Source: Platerodrilus igneus (lineage: Eukaryota; Arthropoda; Insecta; Coleoptera; Lycidae). Taken from it: DNA of 64,000 nucleotides. Under the pieces are notes generated by a model. The model saw only the letters and a list, made by a program, of their open reading frames with translations, was not told the origin of the DNA and did not search any database. Both the position numbers and the translations under genes were made by a program. How positions within the stretch are numbered: the stretch's first letter is position 1; each line of letters starts with the position of its first letter. The stretch spans positions 806,001 to 870,000 of the forward strand of contig JARFIW010000968.1 of assembly GCA_036346225.1 (NCBI GenBank), given 5' to 3'. Shown one piece after another: positions 1 to 10,115 of the stretch.

Positions 1-50
1 AGGTAAATAAAATTGACACGCGAATGCAGTATTTCTAATTTAATTTTTAG

Positions 51-209
51 AGTCATAGCTAATTATGTCATGTGGAGAGCAGTTGCATCATCTGTTTCTT
101 ACCTAACTGAGGAACTCAGAAACAGACAACTACTGTATGGTGCAATTCTAAGTGGAAAAACAGAACGAGAATCTCGTTGGAAGGAGTGTGTCGATACAGT
201 TTCTGGAAG
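51..209 (+). CDS. neprilysin-like M13 metallopeptidase, internal exon
   Basis: This exon codes for part of the helical N-terminal half of an M13 zinc endopeptidase, a type II membrane ectoenzyme that cleaves small peptides. The translation reads VIANYVMWRAVASSVSYL and continues to RQLLYGAILSGKTERESRW, the family's conserved ANY-MWR and SGKTERE-RWKEC blocks. The acceptor is TTTTAG ending at 50 and the donor is AG|GTAAGT after 209. The exon enters with one base of a split codon and leaves with two (AG), which the C at 3867 completes to Ser in the same VSGSL block. The upstream exons lie outside the window. The family is sure; which paralogue it is cannot be told. Confidence 0.9.
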
Positions 210-1719
210 GTAAGTTCATATTGTTGAAAGTCTGGAAACATACAACGATACTTCTTTATAACTTAATTGATGTAGGGGCTTCTAAAAAGGCGTATTATAT
301 CATATATAATTTCATAAAAGACTCAAAAGTCAAACTTTTGGTATATTCTGTATATGCTAGAAACAGTAAATTGAAAAAATAATAAAAAGTTGCTAAGCCT
401 TGACTTTTTCAAACTTTCACAACACAAACTGATTAAAGTACAATTTTATACAAACAATTGTAAATATTATGAAAAAAAATTGTTACGGGTAAAATGGACG
501 TTAAATGAATTTAAATTTTGATTTGCCCTGAAGAGACTGGGAACCCGTAACATTATAAGAGTGCATTGCATCGGATTACCACGGTGGTGCGGGAGTAGGT
601 CCCTATGAATAAATGAGAAAGAAAAATAAGCAAATACAAAAATGGTAAATAACAAGAGTTGAAATCAAAAATTCTACATTACGTTAACACTTACCTTGAG
701 AGATCTTCCTATTGTCAAAATCGAGGCCGCCAAACAGTCTGTCATCGCAATGCTTTTGATGCCATTTCTATGTGGAAAACTGTTATCCGCATAAAACTCC
801 TTTGCTTTGGTATCCTAAATTTGTTCATAACTTAATAATTTCTCAAAATAAAATGCTCCTTCCAAATACGACTATCACTGGAAGAGCTGGATATTCTCTA
901 CCACTCGCTTGCTTTAACTATTTCTTAAATAAATTAACAAAAGTCTACCTAACTTTAACTTCTATTAACATAAAAATAATTTCCACCTACTTACAAATGT
1001 CCTTTCCTAAAAATAAATGGTACCCTGTAATCTGGCGAGATGTTGCCACAATAAAATATTCTACAAAAACATTCATAAGCCATTAACAAAATATTTACCA
1101 CTCCAAATTTTTTCTGCTTTTGTATTTAATTATTAGACATAATTAGACAAATTATTGACAATATCGTTCACAAAACAAGAAAAAACCAGTTAAATACCAA
1201 CTTTGTACTATATGATCGTTTTTCCTACTTTAAATTTCACTAAAAATCTGGCATTTCAAATCACTAATTAGCCCAACCAAATAATAATTTTACTTAATTA
1301 CTGTCTTATTAACAAAACACAATTAACATTCAAAAATGTATAAGATTGTTTTTAAAAATGTTACATAAAGGTATGCACTTTTCAATTCCAAGTTTCGAAC
1401 GCTCATCAGGATTTTCCTCTCATCAGTTATTGAAGATCCAAACACAGCAGCTCCCTGACCCGAAATATGCCACAAAATTACAACTAATGGAGGGATTTCT
1501 ACTTATTTGTTTCAAAACGGTTTTCCGACATTATCTCCGCACTCACGCGTTTATGAACCTGCTGTTTGCGGAGATATTTCAGTTTATTAGATGGCAACCG
1601 CCTCCATTACTTTCCTTGGGGAATTCATACCATTTTTTGGAGTTTAAGTACCTTCTATCAAATTCCCATTTACTAACTCATTTCTATCAGCGCCAACCCC
1701 ATCTAGCTATTTTATTCGC
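210..1719 (+). other. intron, no recognised content
   Basis: This is the first part of the intron between the exons at 51-209 and 3867-4107. The open frames here are short and AT-driven, and none resembles a protein family I know. Confidence 0.5.
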
Positions 1720-2190
1720 CTGTATCTCTACATATTTTATTGTTTTCAGGTGATCGAGTTTTGTATACTTGATTAATTCTACTTTCGTTTTGTTCAACAA
1801 AACTATTTTTTATTCCCACTATAAATCATATTTCATTATGGTCAGCGTCTGCTCAATACAATGTTTCGAATTCATTCTATGCTTAATTTACCATTCTCAC
1901 AGCTTATAATTTATTACAATGTATATACATCTGTGCAAAACTTGTCACGTTTCAATGATTGCTTTGCAGTTTTATTAATGTCATTGCCTTTTCATTCCTA
2001 CCATATAATCTAGTTAAAAATTGAATTGCTTTTTCTCGATAGCAACAAAAATTGTAATATCCCGATTAATTAAGAATATTTATTTAGGAAAACTTGTATA
2101 CAAAGCGCATCCATATATTTTATCCTTCCAAATTAAGTTTTATGTCTTTTATATCGAATTTATTACTAACGTGGAGCATCGTATTACAGA
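1720..2190 (+). repeat. dispersed repeat family 1, copy 1
   Basis: About 450 bp can be aligned by eye, in the same orientation, with 6345-6800. Shared landmarks are TATCTCTACATA near the start, GTCAGCGTCTG, the block ATAGCAACAAAAATTG and CATATATTTT near the end. Neither copy shows coding capacity. The copies have diverged and contain small indels. The class is unknown. Confidence 0.65.
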
Positions 2191-2508
2191 ATGTTAGAAT
2201 TTTTTTAAACGTTGGTTTCTGTTTATGAAAATAATCGATCGCATGTGTTATCATATCAGTAATATTTTCCTATGATAAACCAGTTGTCCTCTTGAAATCT
2301 CGAGTTGCTTATTTCTGATGAATAAATGGATACTTTTTGATTCGAATAGCATTTGAACAGATTTAATACGAACGATGATGATTATTAATTATGATTATTA
2401 ATTAAATATACGTTTATAGTAAAATGGCAGACCTCTTATTACCTTTGTGCTGCGAAAGTTGAATGCGAAATAGATCAAATGAATAATGTAGACATTCAAA
2501 GCGAACAA

Positions 2509-2578
2509 TCGTTTACAAAAAGGCTGGAATGGTGAGACCTGTGGATTATTTTGGTCTAAATCGTTGAACAACTACGTA
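2509..2578 (+). repeat. local direct repeat, unit 1
   Basis: About 70 bp are repeated near 2714-2790. Shared words include TTTACAAAAAG, GGATGGTGAGA-like sequence and GGTCTAAATCG(TTGAACAAC). The second unit carries a small internal duplication (TCTAAATCTAAATCG). This is a local tandem-type duplication inside the intron. Confidence 0.6.
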
Positions 2579-2713
2579 AATGACCGCCATATATATTGAT
2601 AAATTTCTGTAGAATCTGTTGGAGTTTAGTGAGCATAGGTCGTAAAGATATTGATTAATACTCTAGCCTAATCCTTGCATTCTTGAAATATTTCAGAGCT
2701 CTTCCAAAATTAA

Positions 2714-2790
2714 CAACCTTTTACAAAAAGTGGGATGGTGAGATCCATGGATGATATTGGTCTAAATCTAAATCGTTGAACAACAAAACC
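2714..2790 (+). repeat. local direct repeat, unit 2
   Basis: This is the second unit of the pair with 2509-2578, about 205 bp downstream. Confidence 0.6.
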
Positions 2791-3460
2791 TAACAATAAT
2801 TTATATTAGCAGTACATCTCCAAGTGTTGCAAGCACCAAAGAGTCAAACCTTTGCCATTCAAATACACCAGCCCCACGCAATACTTTATTTTGAAAAGTA
2901 CAGTAGTTTTTTGTGCAAGAGTTCATTATTTCCAGAAGACTATCTATCTGTTTTATGTATTGACAAAAGAAGAGAAATGAAAGTTGGTTCTGTTAAACTA
3001 AACTAATCAGGATTTTTATTTAATGCATCTTTACATGTTTTCTGGTCTGTCTAAATAAATAATTATTAATCGTGCACTTTGGCAGTTTGCAAAAACAGGA
3101 CGACAGGTAACCAGTTTTTCGTTGTTGCAGCTAATCAGGTATGTGCAATTCTTTCTCCACGAGCCAACAAATTTTTAAAAACAAGAATATGATTTAAATA
3201 CATACATACAAATATAATAGCAAACAATTTTTGGCCCAATCCTATCATGTTTTATATAGGGGATTTTCATACTGTAGATTAGTATATTCCTTTATATCTA
3301 AGCTCATAATGTTTCTCAAAATATAACAAATGATACAATTTGCATTTGGAATTTGGTGGGTGGTTAAAAACAGTCTCTAGTACTTACTGTTCTTCACTGG
3401 ATCAAATATGGAATTTAAGGGTTGAGTATGTACTAAGTTCTATAATCAAGGCTTATGTTT

Positions 3461-3604
3461 CTTAATTTTTCTTGGGTATTAAACCACTCAGAGTTTTAAA
3501 ATTGTCTTTATTTACGTTATCTAGGATCGTTGTCAAAATTTTGACAACGTAAATAAACACAATTTTAAAAACTCTGAGTGGTTTAATACCTAAGAAAAAT
3601 TAAG
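3461..3604 (+). mobile_element. foldback (palindromic) MITE-like element
   Basis: The left arm 3461-3518 and right arm 3546-3604 are near-perfect inverted repeats, starting CTTAATTTTTCTTGGGTAT and mirrored as ATACCTAAGAAAAATTAAG. A loop of about 27 bp holds a smaller palindrome, GTCAAAATTTTGAC. The 15-bp direct repeat AAGGCTTATGTTTCT stands at 3448-3462 and 3639-3653, like a target duplication. A related end (ACCCAAGAAAAATTAAG) recurs at 37670-37692. Confidence 0.7.
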
Positions 3605-3866
3605 AAAAATACAAAACAAACATACAGGGAGTATTTACAAGGCTTATGTTTCTGTATTTGTGGAAAAATCAAAAATATCATTGTTATAAGCGGAAAAACA
3701 TTTGCACCTTTGCTAGAAGTAAAACATAACAATCTTGTAGTTTATTTCACAATAATTTCACAATAAGAGAAGTCTGTGTTAAAACATGTTAGTTCAATAT
3801 ATACGTTATATATAAACTACTAGTTATTTTTTGAACAATAACACAAACTGTAATGACCTCTTTTAG

Positions 3867-4107
3867 CTTGTCAATTGCTGCTGGGGCTTTGTATGTTCGG
3901 AAGTATTTTAATGAAGAAGCCAGGAAAAACGCAATTGAAATGGTGACTGACATACGTGCCGAATTTATGAAAATACTTCAAGATGTCGAATGGATGGATG
4001 ATGTTACCAAGAAGCACGCTTTAGAAAAAGCTTCCGATATGACAGCCCATATTGCCTATCCAGATGAGCTTTTAGATGATTCGAAATTAGAAGAATTTTA
4101 TTCAAAC
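3867..4107 (+). CDS. neprilysin-like M13 metallopeptidase, internal exon
   Basis: This exon continues from the 51-209 exon. The split codon joins cleanly and the translation runs LSIAAGALYVRKYFNEEARK, then a helical stretch with DVEWMDDVTKKHALEKA, both standard M13 blocks just upstream of the catalytic domain. The acceptor is CTTTTAG ending at 3866 and the donor is AAC|GTATGT after 4107, leaving phase 0. The intron before it is about 3.66 kb and holds dispersed repeats and a foldback element; the next intron is only 55 bp. No stops or indels are visible, so this exon looks under constraint. Confidence 0.92.
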
Positions 4108-4162
4108 GTATGTATATATACAATATCATTTTTCAAATTATGCATTAATTATATCATTGCAG

Positions 4163-4331
4163 CTTGAGTTTACATCTGATCACTATCTAAAGTCCATTTT
4201 AAATTTGACTTTATTTGGAACTGAATATTCCTTTAGAAGATTACGTCAACCAGTTAATAAAACGGACTGGGTTACCCATGGAAGACCAGCTATTGTGAAC
4301 GCTTTCTATTCATCCATTGAGAACAGCATAC
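4163..4331 (+). CDS. neprilysin-like M13 metallopeptidase, internal exon
   Basis: This is a phase-0 exon starting LEFTSDHYLKSILNLTLF and ending in VNAFYSSIENSI. It matches the M13 segment that includes the conserved VNAFY substrate-binding motif (N-A-F/Y-Y contacts the peptide backbone in the family). The acceptor is CATTGCAG ending at 4162 and the donor is C|GTAAGT after 4331. The leftover C joins AG of the next exon to make Gln in [12 protein letters not shown]. The introns on both sides are about 50 bp, typical of insects. No disabling change is seen. Confidence 0.92.
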
Positions 4332-4380
4332 GTAAGTTAACTTAATTTGGCCAAATGCAGCAAGTAATATTTTTTAACAG

Positions 4381-4630
4381 AGTTTCCTGCGGGAATTCTG
4401 CAAGGTGTTTTCTTCAGTCATGATAGACCTCGGTATATGAACTATGGTGCAATTGGGTTTGTAATTGGACATGAAATTACACATGGTTTTGATGATCAAG
4501 GTCGACAGTTTGATAAGGATGGTAACTTAGTAGATTGGTGGGCTGAAGATACTAAAAGGCTTTCATTAAAAAAGCTCAATGTATTATTGATCAATATGGC
4601 AACTATACCGTACCAGAAATTAACATAAAT
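4381..4630 (+). CDS. neprilysin-like M13 metallopeptidase, zinc-motif exon with an apparent frameshift
   Basis: This exon carries the catalytic zinc motif. It reads [11 protein letters not shown], then [19 protein letters not shown] with both zinc histidines and the catalytic Glu, then [15 protein letters not shown] sequence. From about 4554-4559 (an A run followed by GG) the frame that fits the family moves by one base. Read straight through, the frame stops at TAA near 4626-4628. Read one frame over from this point, the sequence again resembles the family and ends in phase 0 at the AAT|GTAAGT donor after 4630, fitting both downstream terminal exons. One A has probably been lost, either as a real pseudogenising change or as an assembly error in a homopolymer. 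The acceptor is TTTAACAG ending at 4380. Confidence 0.85.
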
Positions 4631-6344
4631 GTAAGTAGATTGTCATTTTACTTACTCATAACTTGGGTTGGAAATAAGTTAATGTATTTTGAAATCACAC
4701 GCTTCTGTTGCATGAAATTGGCACAAGGTTTATTATAAAATTAACCATCTATGAAAATTGCTTGGTTTTAGAACTAAAAACTAATAGCAAAGGCTTTTAA
4801 GACGAGAATTTCGAATGATTACGCTACTTACAGATTTGGTTCGCATCATTTTAAAGGTAACTCTATCTATATTTTGGAAGTTATTGCCAAAATTTTCGTC
4901 ATGATATGGAATTTTTTATGAAATTCTAGAGGGATGTATTTGAAACAGTGAACTACAAGTTAATATTGTTCCTGAGATAGCTTCCAATTATAACAAAATT
5001 TATGAGAAAAGTCTTAAAGATGGAACGGACCAAATCTGTAATAAATCTTTTTTTTATGAAAAGGAATGTTTACCTGCTCTTGGGTACAAAGTTTTCTTAA
5101 CAACCATACGGTTGAAGGTTCTGATATGCTTAATAATTACTAAATCGTTGTTTCATGGACTTCGTAAACGGTTTAGGAAAGCAATGCAAATTATATTGGT
5201 TGCATGTTTAGAACTAGTAAGCAGTCGCTTCTAAATAACAGTAATTTTTAGAAATGACATACAAAAAATTTGTGTATTTTTGTAAGTTTTAGAGTATGAT
5301 GACAGAATGCTCATTTTCCACTTGTAACATATTTTTATGAAATATATAAAAGTGGAATGAAAATGTATGCAAAGTAATTTTGAGAAAGCTGTGCAATAAT
5401 TGGTTGTAATAGATTCTGGTCCGCAGCAACAATAGATGAGAAGTCTGTAGGCATATCGATTTCATAGAATTTTTATAACTTTGGTTTCCCAAATTATTTC
5501 TTTTTATAAAATGCCGCACAAAATTATACTAAAATATGCAAGCTTGATAATTCTAGGAGACATTCCAAAGAATGGTTTCGACATTTGTTCTGTATGGTAA
5601 AACGAAACGAAGTATGAGTAAGAATATAATAGAAGATTTATACGTTTAGTCATGTAGGGCATAAATTTGACTACTCTATACCGTCCCTTAAGTAAGACTT
5701 TTGGTTTAATAAAATATCCAAAATGTTTATAGAATTTAGTTATTGTGTCAGTCGTAAGATGGTGGGAGCTGAACCTTAAGCATTGCTTGAAAGGATGCGT
5801 GATAATTTGTAATAGAAAGTAGTTTTGATAAGTTTCATAGTGATAATAAAGAGCGTCATACAAGAGCTTATTGTGACAACTTTAACAAATACATAATCTC
5901 TGTTATAATGTCTAATAAAATATCATACTTGAAAAATGCATGTAGTGTAAAATATTGAGTGTAATTTCTTGCTATTAAATTAAAATGAAACTACAACACA
6001 AGATAAAACAAAACGTTTAAATAGAATGCGAGTTAAATCAAACGATTGTTAAATAAATAAACATGCAAGAAATTATACAAGAATTCTGCAAACGTGAAAT
6101 ATTGGGGTAACTGTAGATTGCTATTTGTTGAGTCAACCATATATACAATGGGTAATCGCAACAAAATATTGTAATAACTTGTTAGATAAATAAATAGCAG
6201 CAATTTTTGAAACGAATATTTTGAATATAATCACATAAAAAAATAATATTTAATTTTACCTATTTGATTATGTAACGCTGTATTTTGAAATTTGTATTTA
6301 TAGGATGGAGCAAAATTACCCCTTCTCCATCTGTGATCTCACAT
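4631..6344 (+). other. start of the long neprilysin intron, nothing recognised
   Basis: This is the 5' part of the roughly 20-kb intron. Minus-strand open frames at 5289-5863 are long for this composition but show no family motif, and the plus-strand reading is also unrecognised. Confidence 0.4.
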
Positions 6345-6800
6345 CCTCGTATCTCTACATAGTTGATGTTTTCTGGTTAACGTTTCCTATATAACAGACC
6401 TTATTTCTTCTTACGTTGCGTCAAATAAATCTAATCTACGCCCATTGTAAATTTTATTTTATTATTGTCAGCGTCTGTTTATACAATGTTTGGAGTTTAT
6501 TCTTTGCTTACCACACATGTTCCTACGTATACAATTTATTACAGTATATTTATCTGTGGAAAATGTATACGCAACTGCTTGTTACACTTCGATATCTGCT
6601 TTGTTCTTTTTTAATTCCAACAGAATAAATGTGTGCTTTCTTATCTGAAGCGTTTTCATAGCAACAAAAATTGAAGTATCCTGATTAAGAATGATTATTT
6701 TATACGAAGAGCGTTCATATATTTTGTCTCTTCAAAATTGATTTTTATTTCTTTCACATCTAATTTATTGTTAGCGTATCGAGTCGCATAATATCGATTT
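6345..6800 (+). repeat. dispersed repeat family 1, copy 2
   Basis: This is the partner of 1720-2190 with the same order of landmarks. It sits right next to the truncated 3' side of the minus-strand LINE at 6.9-8.3 kb, so it may be a separate insertion or that LINE's untranslated tail. Confidence 0.65.
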
Positions 6801-6889
6801 CGTGATTTTTCACTAAAACATAATACGTGATTATTTAGAAGAATGTATGTTAAAATACATTTCTTGCTACCCTACAATTATCCACCTAC

Positions 6890-7105
6890 CTAAACATAAT
6901 GTAACAGACTTTTTTCCGGATTTAAAATTAACCCACTGTCAGATAACCATTTTTGCACCTTTTCCAAAATTAAATTAAGGTCATCAATTGAATAGTTTAT
7001 CTGCATCTCATCACATGTGATATACAGTGACAAGCCGTTTGTATACATTTGAGCCATACAAAAATTAGGTAATACCTTGGGTACCTTAGCTACAAAAAAA
7101 AACAA
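6890..7105 (-). pseudogene. LINE reverse transcriptase, active-site region with the catalytic box lost
   Basis: The minus-strand translation has FCMAQMYTNGLSLYITCD and then KVQKWLSDSGLILNPEKS, the region around and after the RT catalytic box. Where family members have YADD, this copy has YTNG, so both catalytic aspartates are gone. The WLSxxGLxLNPxKS block after it is typical of jockey/CR1/R1-type LINEs. Confidence 0.8.
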
Positions 7106-7440
7106 CTAATGGCCTCAGTGTACTTCCTTGCGACACTACAAGACATATACTCAAAGTTTCTGATAAGAAGCACTAGAACTTCATTTGTTGAGTTCTGTAA
7201 CACACATAGTTGTTAAAAAACTATATAGCAGATTTATTACATCCATAATACCCTAACTGGGCTAGAAGCAAATTAAAATCTATAAAATCGAATGCCGTAC
7301 TGTAGTCTACAAGAACAAGTATGGTTTCAGTCATCAATGTTTTTTACTACTTCATTAGAAATTTTGCTTAAAGCACTTGGTGTACTATGTTTTTCTAAAT
7401 CCAGATTTGGATATCTGACAAAATATTATTTGTTTGTATA

Positions 7441-7700
7441 TGCCCGAGTACCTCTACATTTGATTTTCAAATGCTCCACCCGAAAGTACTACGTTGGCCA
7501 CGAAACGATTTCTTTTTACCCGGAAATTTTGAATTTTGCCAAACCCTTGCTATTCCAAGCAAGGTTAGAGGTCATTATCGAGTATGATGACACTGACACA
7601 CGTGGTTCTACAATTTACCTCTCGTCCGAAGGAAGGCGTATTTTGTAAAAAAATACTCGGTTAACATTTTTAATCGGACTGTGTCGAGGTGCCTGAGTAA
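7441..7700 (-). mobile_element. SINE copy with damaged or truncated head, inserted in the LINE
   Basis: Read on the minus strand, this aligns with the body of the SINE at 47472-47775. Landmarks are AAAAATGTTA, the ACAAAATACGCC-type block, CCTTGCTTGGAATAGCAAGGGTTT-type sequence, GGCCAACGTAGTAC and GGTGGAGCATTTGAAAATCA-type sequence. The B-box part of the tRNA-like head is missing. The LINE reading frame resumes on both sides, so the SINE inserted after the LINE. Confidence 0.75.
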
Positions 7701-7819
7701 CGGTAGATGTATGAAGTATTCTAATTCTTTATAAAGAGCAAGTTATATGTTCACCGACCTTAAATCACCGGCGGTTGTAGGATGTTGACTTTTGCTAATG
7801 GAATAATAATTCATTTTTT

Positions 7820-8212
7820 TCAGCATCCAGATACAACAGCGTTTTCTAAATAAAAATTAATTATGTGTTCAAAAATGTCCAAATTGAAAGGAATCAGTAG
7901 TTCCAACATCGCAGCGTTTATTAAATCTGAACCAGTTGCATAATATTTAAGCCAAATGATTGCTGCCTTAATATCTTCCAAAGCTACAGTATGGAATAGT
8001 AATTCTCTTTTATGGAGCCGATATTTATGCAAGTAGTTCTTAAAAGTAATTGCTGAAATGTTTGGATGTTGTACGGAATTAATAAGAAATTCGTTTATTG
8101 ATCTCGGGTTATCAGTGCAGAAGTTGTCAGGATTGTGTACAGGCTTACGATGGATGTGTTTTTTCGAAAAAATTACAAAGTTGTAAGTCTCTGCTGTTGA
8201 GGTGATGCTCAA
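7820..8212 (-). pseudogene. LINE reverse transcriptase, N-terminal part
   Basis: This is the longest intact frame of the LINE (130 codons). It carries ATGSDLINAAMLELLIPF and EHIINFYLENAV, matching the ATGxDxIxxxML block ahead of the RT fingers of jockey/CR1-type elements. It ends at a stop at the place where the family has a Trp, before the IIIPLAKV block. Confidence 0.75.
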
Positions 8213-8295
8213 AATAAACTTGTTTTTGATTTCCTATACTTTGGGGAAATTACATTTCTCAAATCTTTATATTGTTCAGTGTTTACGTTTGGAAT

Positions 8296-10115
8296 CCAAA
8301 CTGAGTGGGAAATATATTTGAGAAAGTCTTTAGTTGTCGCTGATCTAAATATCTCAGATTTAGGTTTCACAGGGTATCCAGAAGTAAGTGGTATTTTTTC
8401 GCCATTCAAGGCAAATTTTCTCCATTTTTTCAAATGGAACACCCGGTATATTTTTTCACACATCAATCAGGTATTAAAAAAATTAACATTTTTGTTCATA
8501 ACACTTTTTTAACATTTCTACTGGTTTCGTAGTTATGTCAAAAATTCACTATTTATTACTATTTTTGTACACAGCAAATTTATTTATAACACTTACTATC
8601 GAAAAAAATAGAATAATAAAAAATAAACAAGAAATAATACTGAACAAAATTACAAATAACAACGCTAAAACAACAACATTAATAAATGTTTAAAATGTCT
8701 TTCACCCTGATTCAGGCATTTCTCTAACCGTGCTCTAAAAAATTCTCTAACACTACCCAAAAGTGCCGGTGTAATATTAGCAAATGCATTTATAATTTTT
8801 TTTTCGTGTTTTCTACAGTAGTAGGTGGGTCTTTATACACAACTTCTTTTACATATCACCATAGAAAGAAATCAATCTCAGTCATATCTGGAGATCTGAC
8901 AGGTCAATTGGCAGGTCCATTTCTTCCAATCCATCGCTCAGGGAAGATAGTATTAAGATATCTTCTTATTTCTAGCGAAAAATGTGCCGGTGCTCCATCT
9001 TGTTGTAGCCACATTTGTTTCTTGATATGCCTTGGCAAGTTTATAAGCAAGCCAGATAAATCATTTCGCAAAAAATTTAAGTATATTACCCGGTAAGATG
9101 ACAGTTAAAAAGTAGGGCCCATTACTGTTTCACCAATAATTCCTTCCCATACATTCAGTGACCATTGATGTTAACGATCAACTCCCTTATTAATCGGGGA
9201 TTTTCCGTTGAATAATAATGGAAATTGTGACGGTTAACACATCCGCTCCTGTTGAAAGTAGCTTCGTCAGAAAATAAAATTTCCGTAAAAAATAAATTGT
9301 TCGCAGCTTTAGCCTTGCCAAATTGCAAAATTCGATACGTCTCTGAAAATCAATATCGGTTTAGGCTTTGGTGAAGTTGAATGCGATATGCGTGATAATG
9401 ATGTTTTTTTAAAGTCGCTGCACCGACCTTTCACTTATACCAGTAGCTAGACCAATATCTTTTTGTGATTTTGTAGGATCTCCTATTGCAGATAAAAGCA
9501 CCGCAAATAGGTTTCAATCGTACTTCTTTGTTATAAATTACGTATCCTGTTTCGACAAATCGTTCTAACACTCTTCTAAAACTAATTTCTATGCGATGCC
9601 TCGTATCGGAATACCAGCTAGCATAAAGCTTGCTTCCTCAAAGACAGTTTCGTTCCTAAGACAAAAATCATATCCACTAATTCTTTTTTGTTAAAATTCA
9701 TTTTTAAAATTTCAGTAAAACGAGTACACAATGAACACACAATAATAAAACTATACCTGATTGGTAAATCTTGAATTTCTGAATTGACACTTAACAACTC
9801 AACAAATCAACTTTTTCCAAAGCTAGCTAGGTTTTTCTGGAAAATTCTTTAATGCAAAGTATTTTTTGTTTTGGCACATATCTACAAAACCATTAGGAAT
9901 ATTAATAAGTGTTAAGAACAAAAATATTCGGTTTTAGCACCTAATTGATGTGTGAAAAAGTATACTTGGTGTTCCATATCAAAAAGTGGAAAAAATTTGC
10001 CTCGAATTGCAAAAAAATAACGCTTAATTCTGGGCACCCTGTGAAACCTAAATCTAAGATATTTAGATTAGCGACAACGAGAGACCTACTCGAATAAATT
10101 TCCCACTCGGTTTCG
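8296..10115 (-). mobile_element. IS630/Tc1-mariner-type DNA transposon with long terminal inverted repeats
   Basis: Inverted repeats of about 240 bp (8296-8540 and 9878-10115) flank a minus-strand transposase remnant. Shared words from the outside in are GAGTGGGAAAT, TTGTCGCT, ATCTAAATATCT, TTTAGGTTTCACAGGGT, GGAACACC and TTTTTCACACATCAAT. The element sits at the 5' side of the LINE fragment, which stops where the left repeat begins. The outer ends and the target duplication are uncertain. Confidence 0.75.
8690..9715 (-). pseudogene. IS630/Tc1-mariner-type transposase remnant
   Basis: On the minus strand the frame opens MNFNKKELVDMIFVLG, followed by SWYSDTRHRIEISFRRVLER-like sequence, the N-terminal helix-turn-helix region seen in many insect transposases of this group. 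The catalytic domain follows: FSDEATFNRSG with the first Asp, WLQQDGAPAHF with the second, and NWPVRSPDMTEIDFFLWWYV with the third acidic position. It ends in helices with ITPALLGSVREFF. Several frameshifts and stops break it. The product would cut and join the terminal repeats. Confidence 0.8.

Larger units (their letters stand above)
6880..8295 (-). mobile_element. decayed LINE (jockey/CR1-type non-LTR retrotransposon), pol fragment
   Basis: Read on the minus strand, the segments give a non-LTR reverse transcriptase in the right order. At about 8290-8220 is a linker with QYKDLRN. At 8212-7820 are IKSIK-like, ATGSDLINAAMLELLIPF and EHIINFYLENAV blocks. Then come PTTAGDLRSVNI, a SINE insertion, QSGFRK-like and HSTPSALSKIS blocks near 7440-7330, the VSQGSTL block near 7130 and the YADD region near 7050. 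Frames shift several times and stops are frequent, so the copy is dead. The N-terminal endonuclease and the C terminus are missing. Confidence 0.8.

Noticed and set aside
5289..5863. Two long minus-strand frames, considered as a transposase
   Set aside because: No catalytic motif or family block could be found in either direction.
7292..7648. 118-codon plus-strand frame
   Set aside because: It is antisense to the LINE and the SINE insertion.
8279..8512. 77-codon plus-strand frame and its minus-strand counterpart at 8209-8466
   Set aside because: They come from the left inverted repeat of the DNA transposon joined to LINE sequence.
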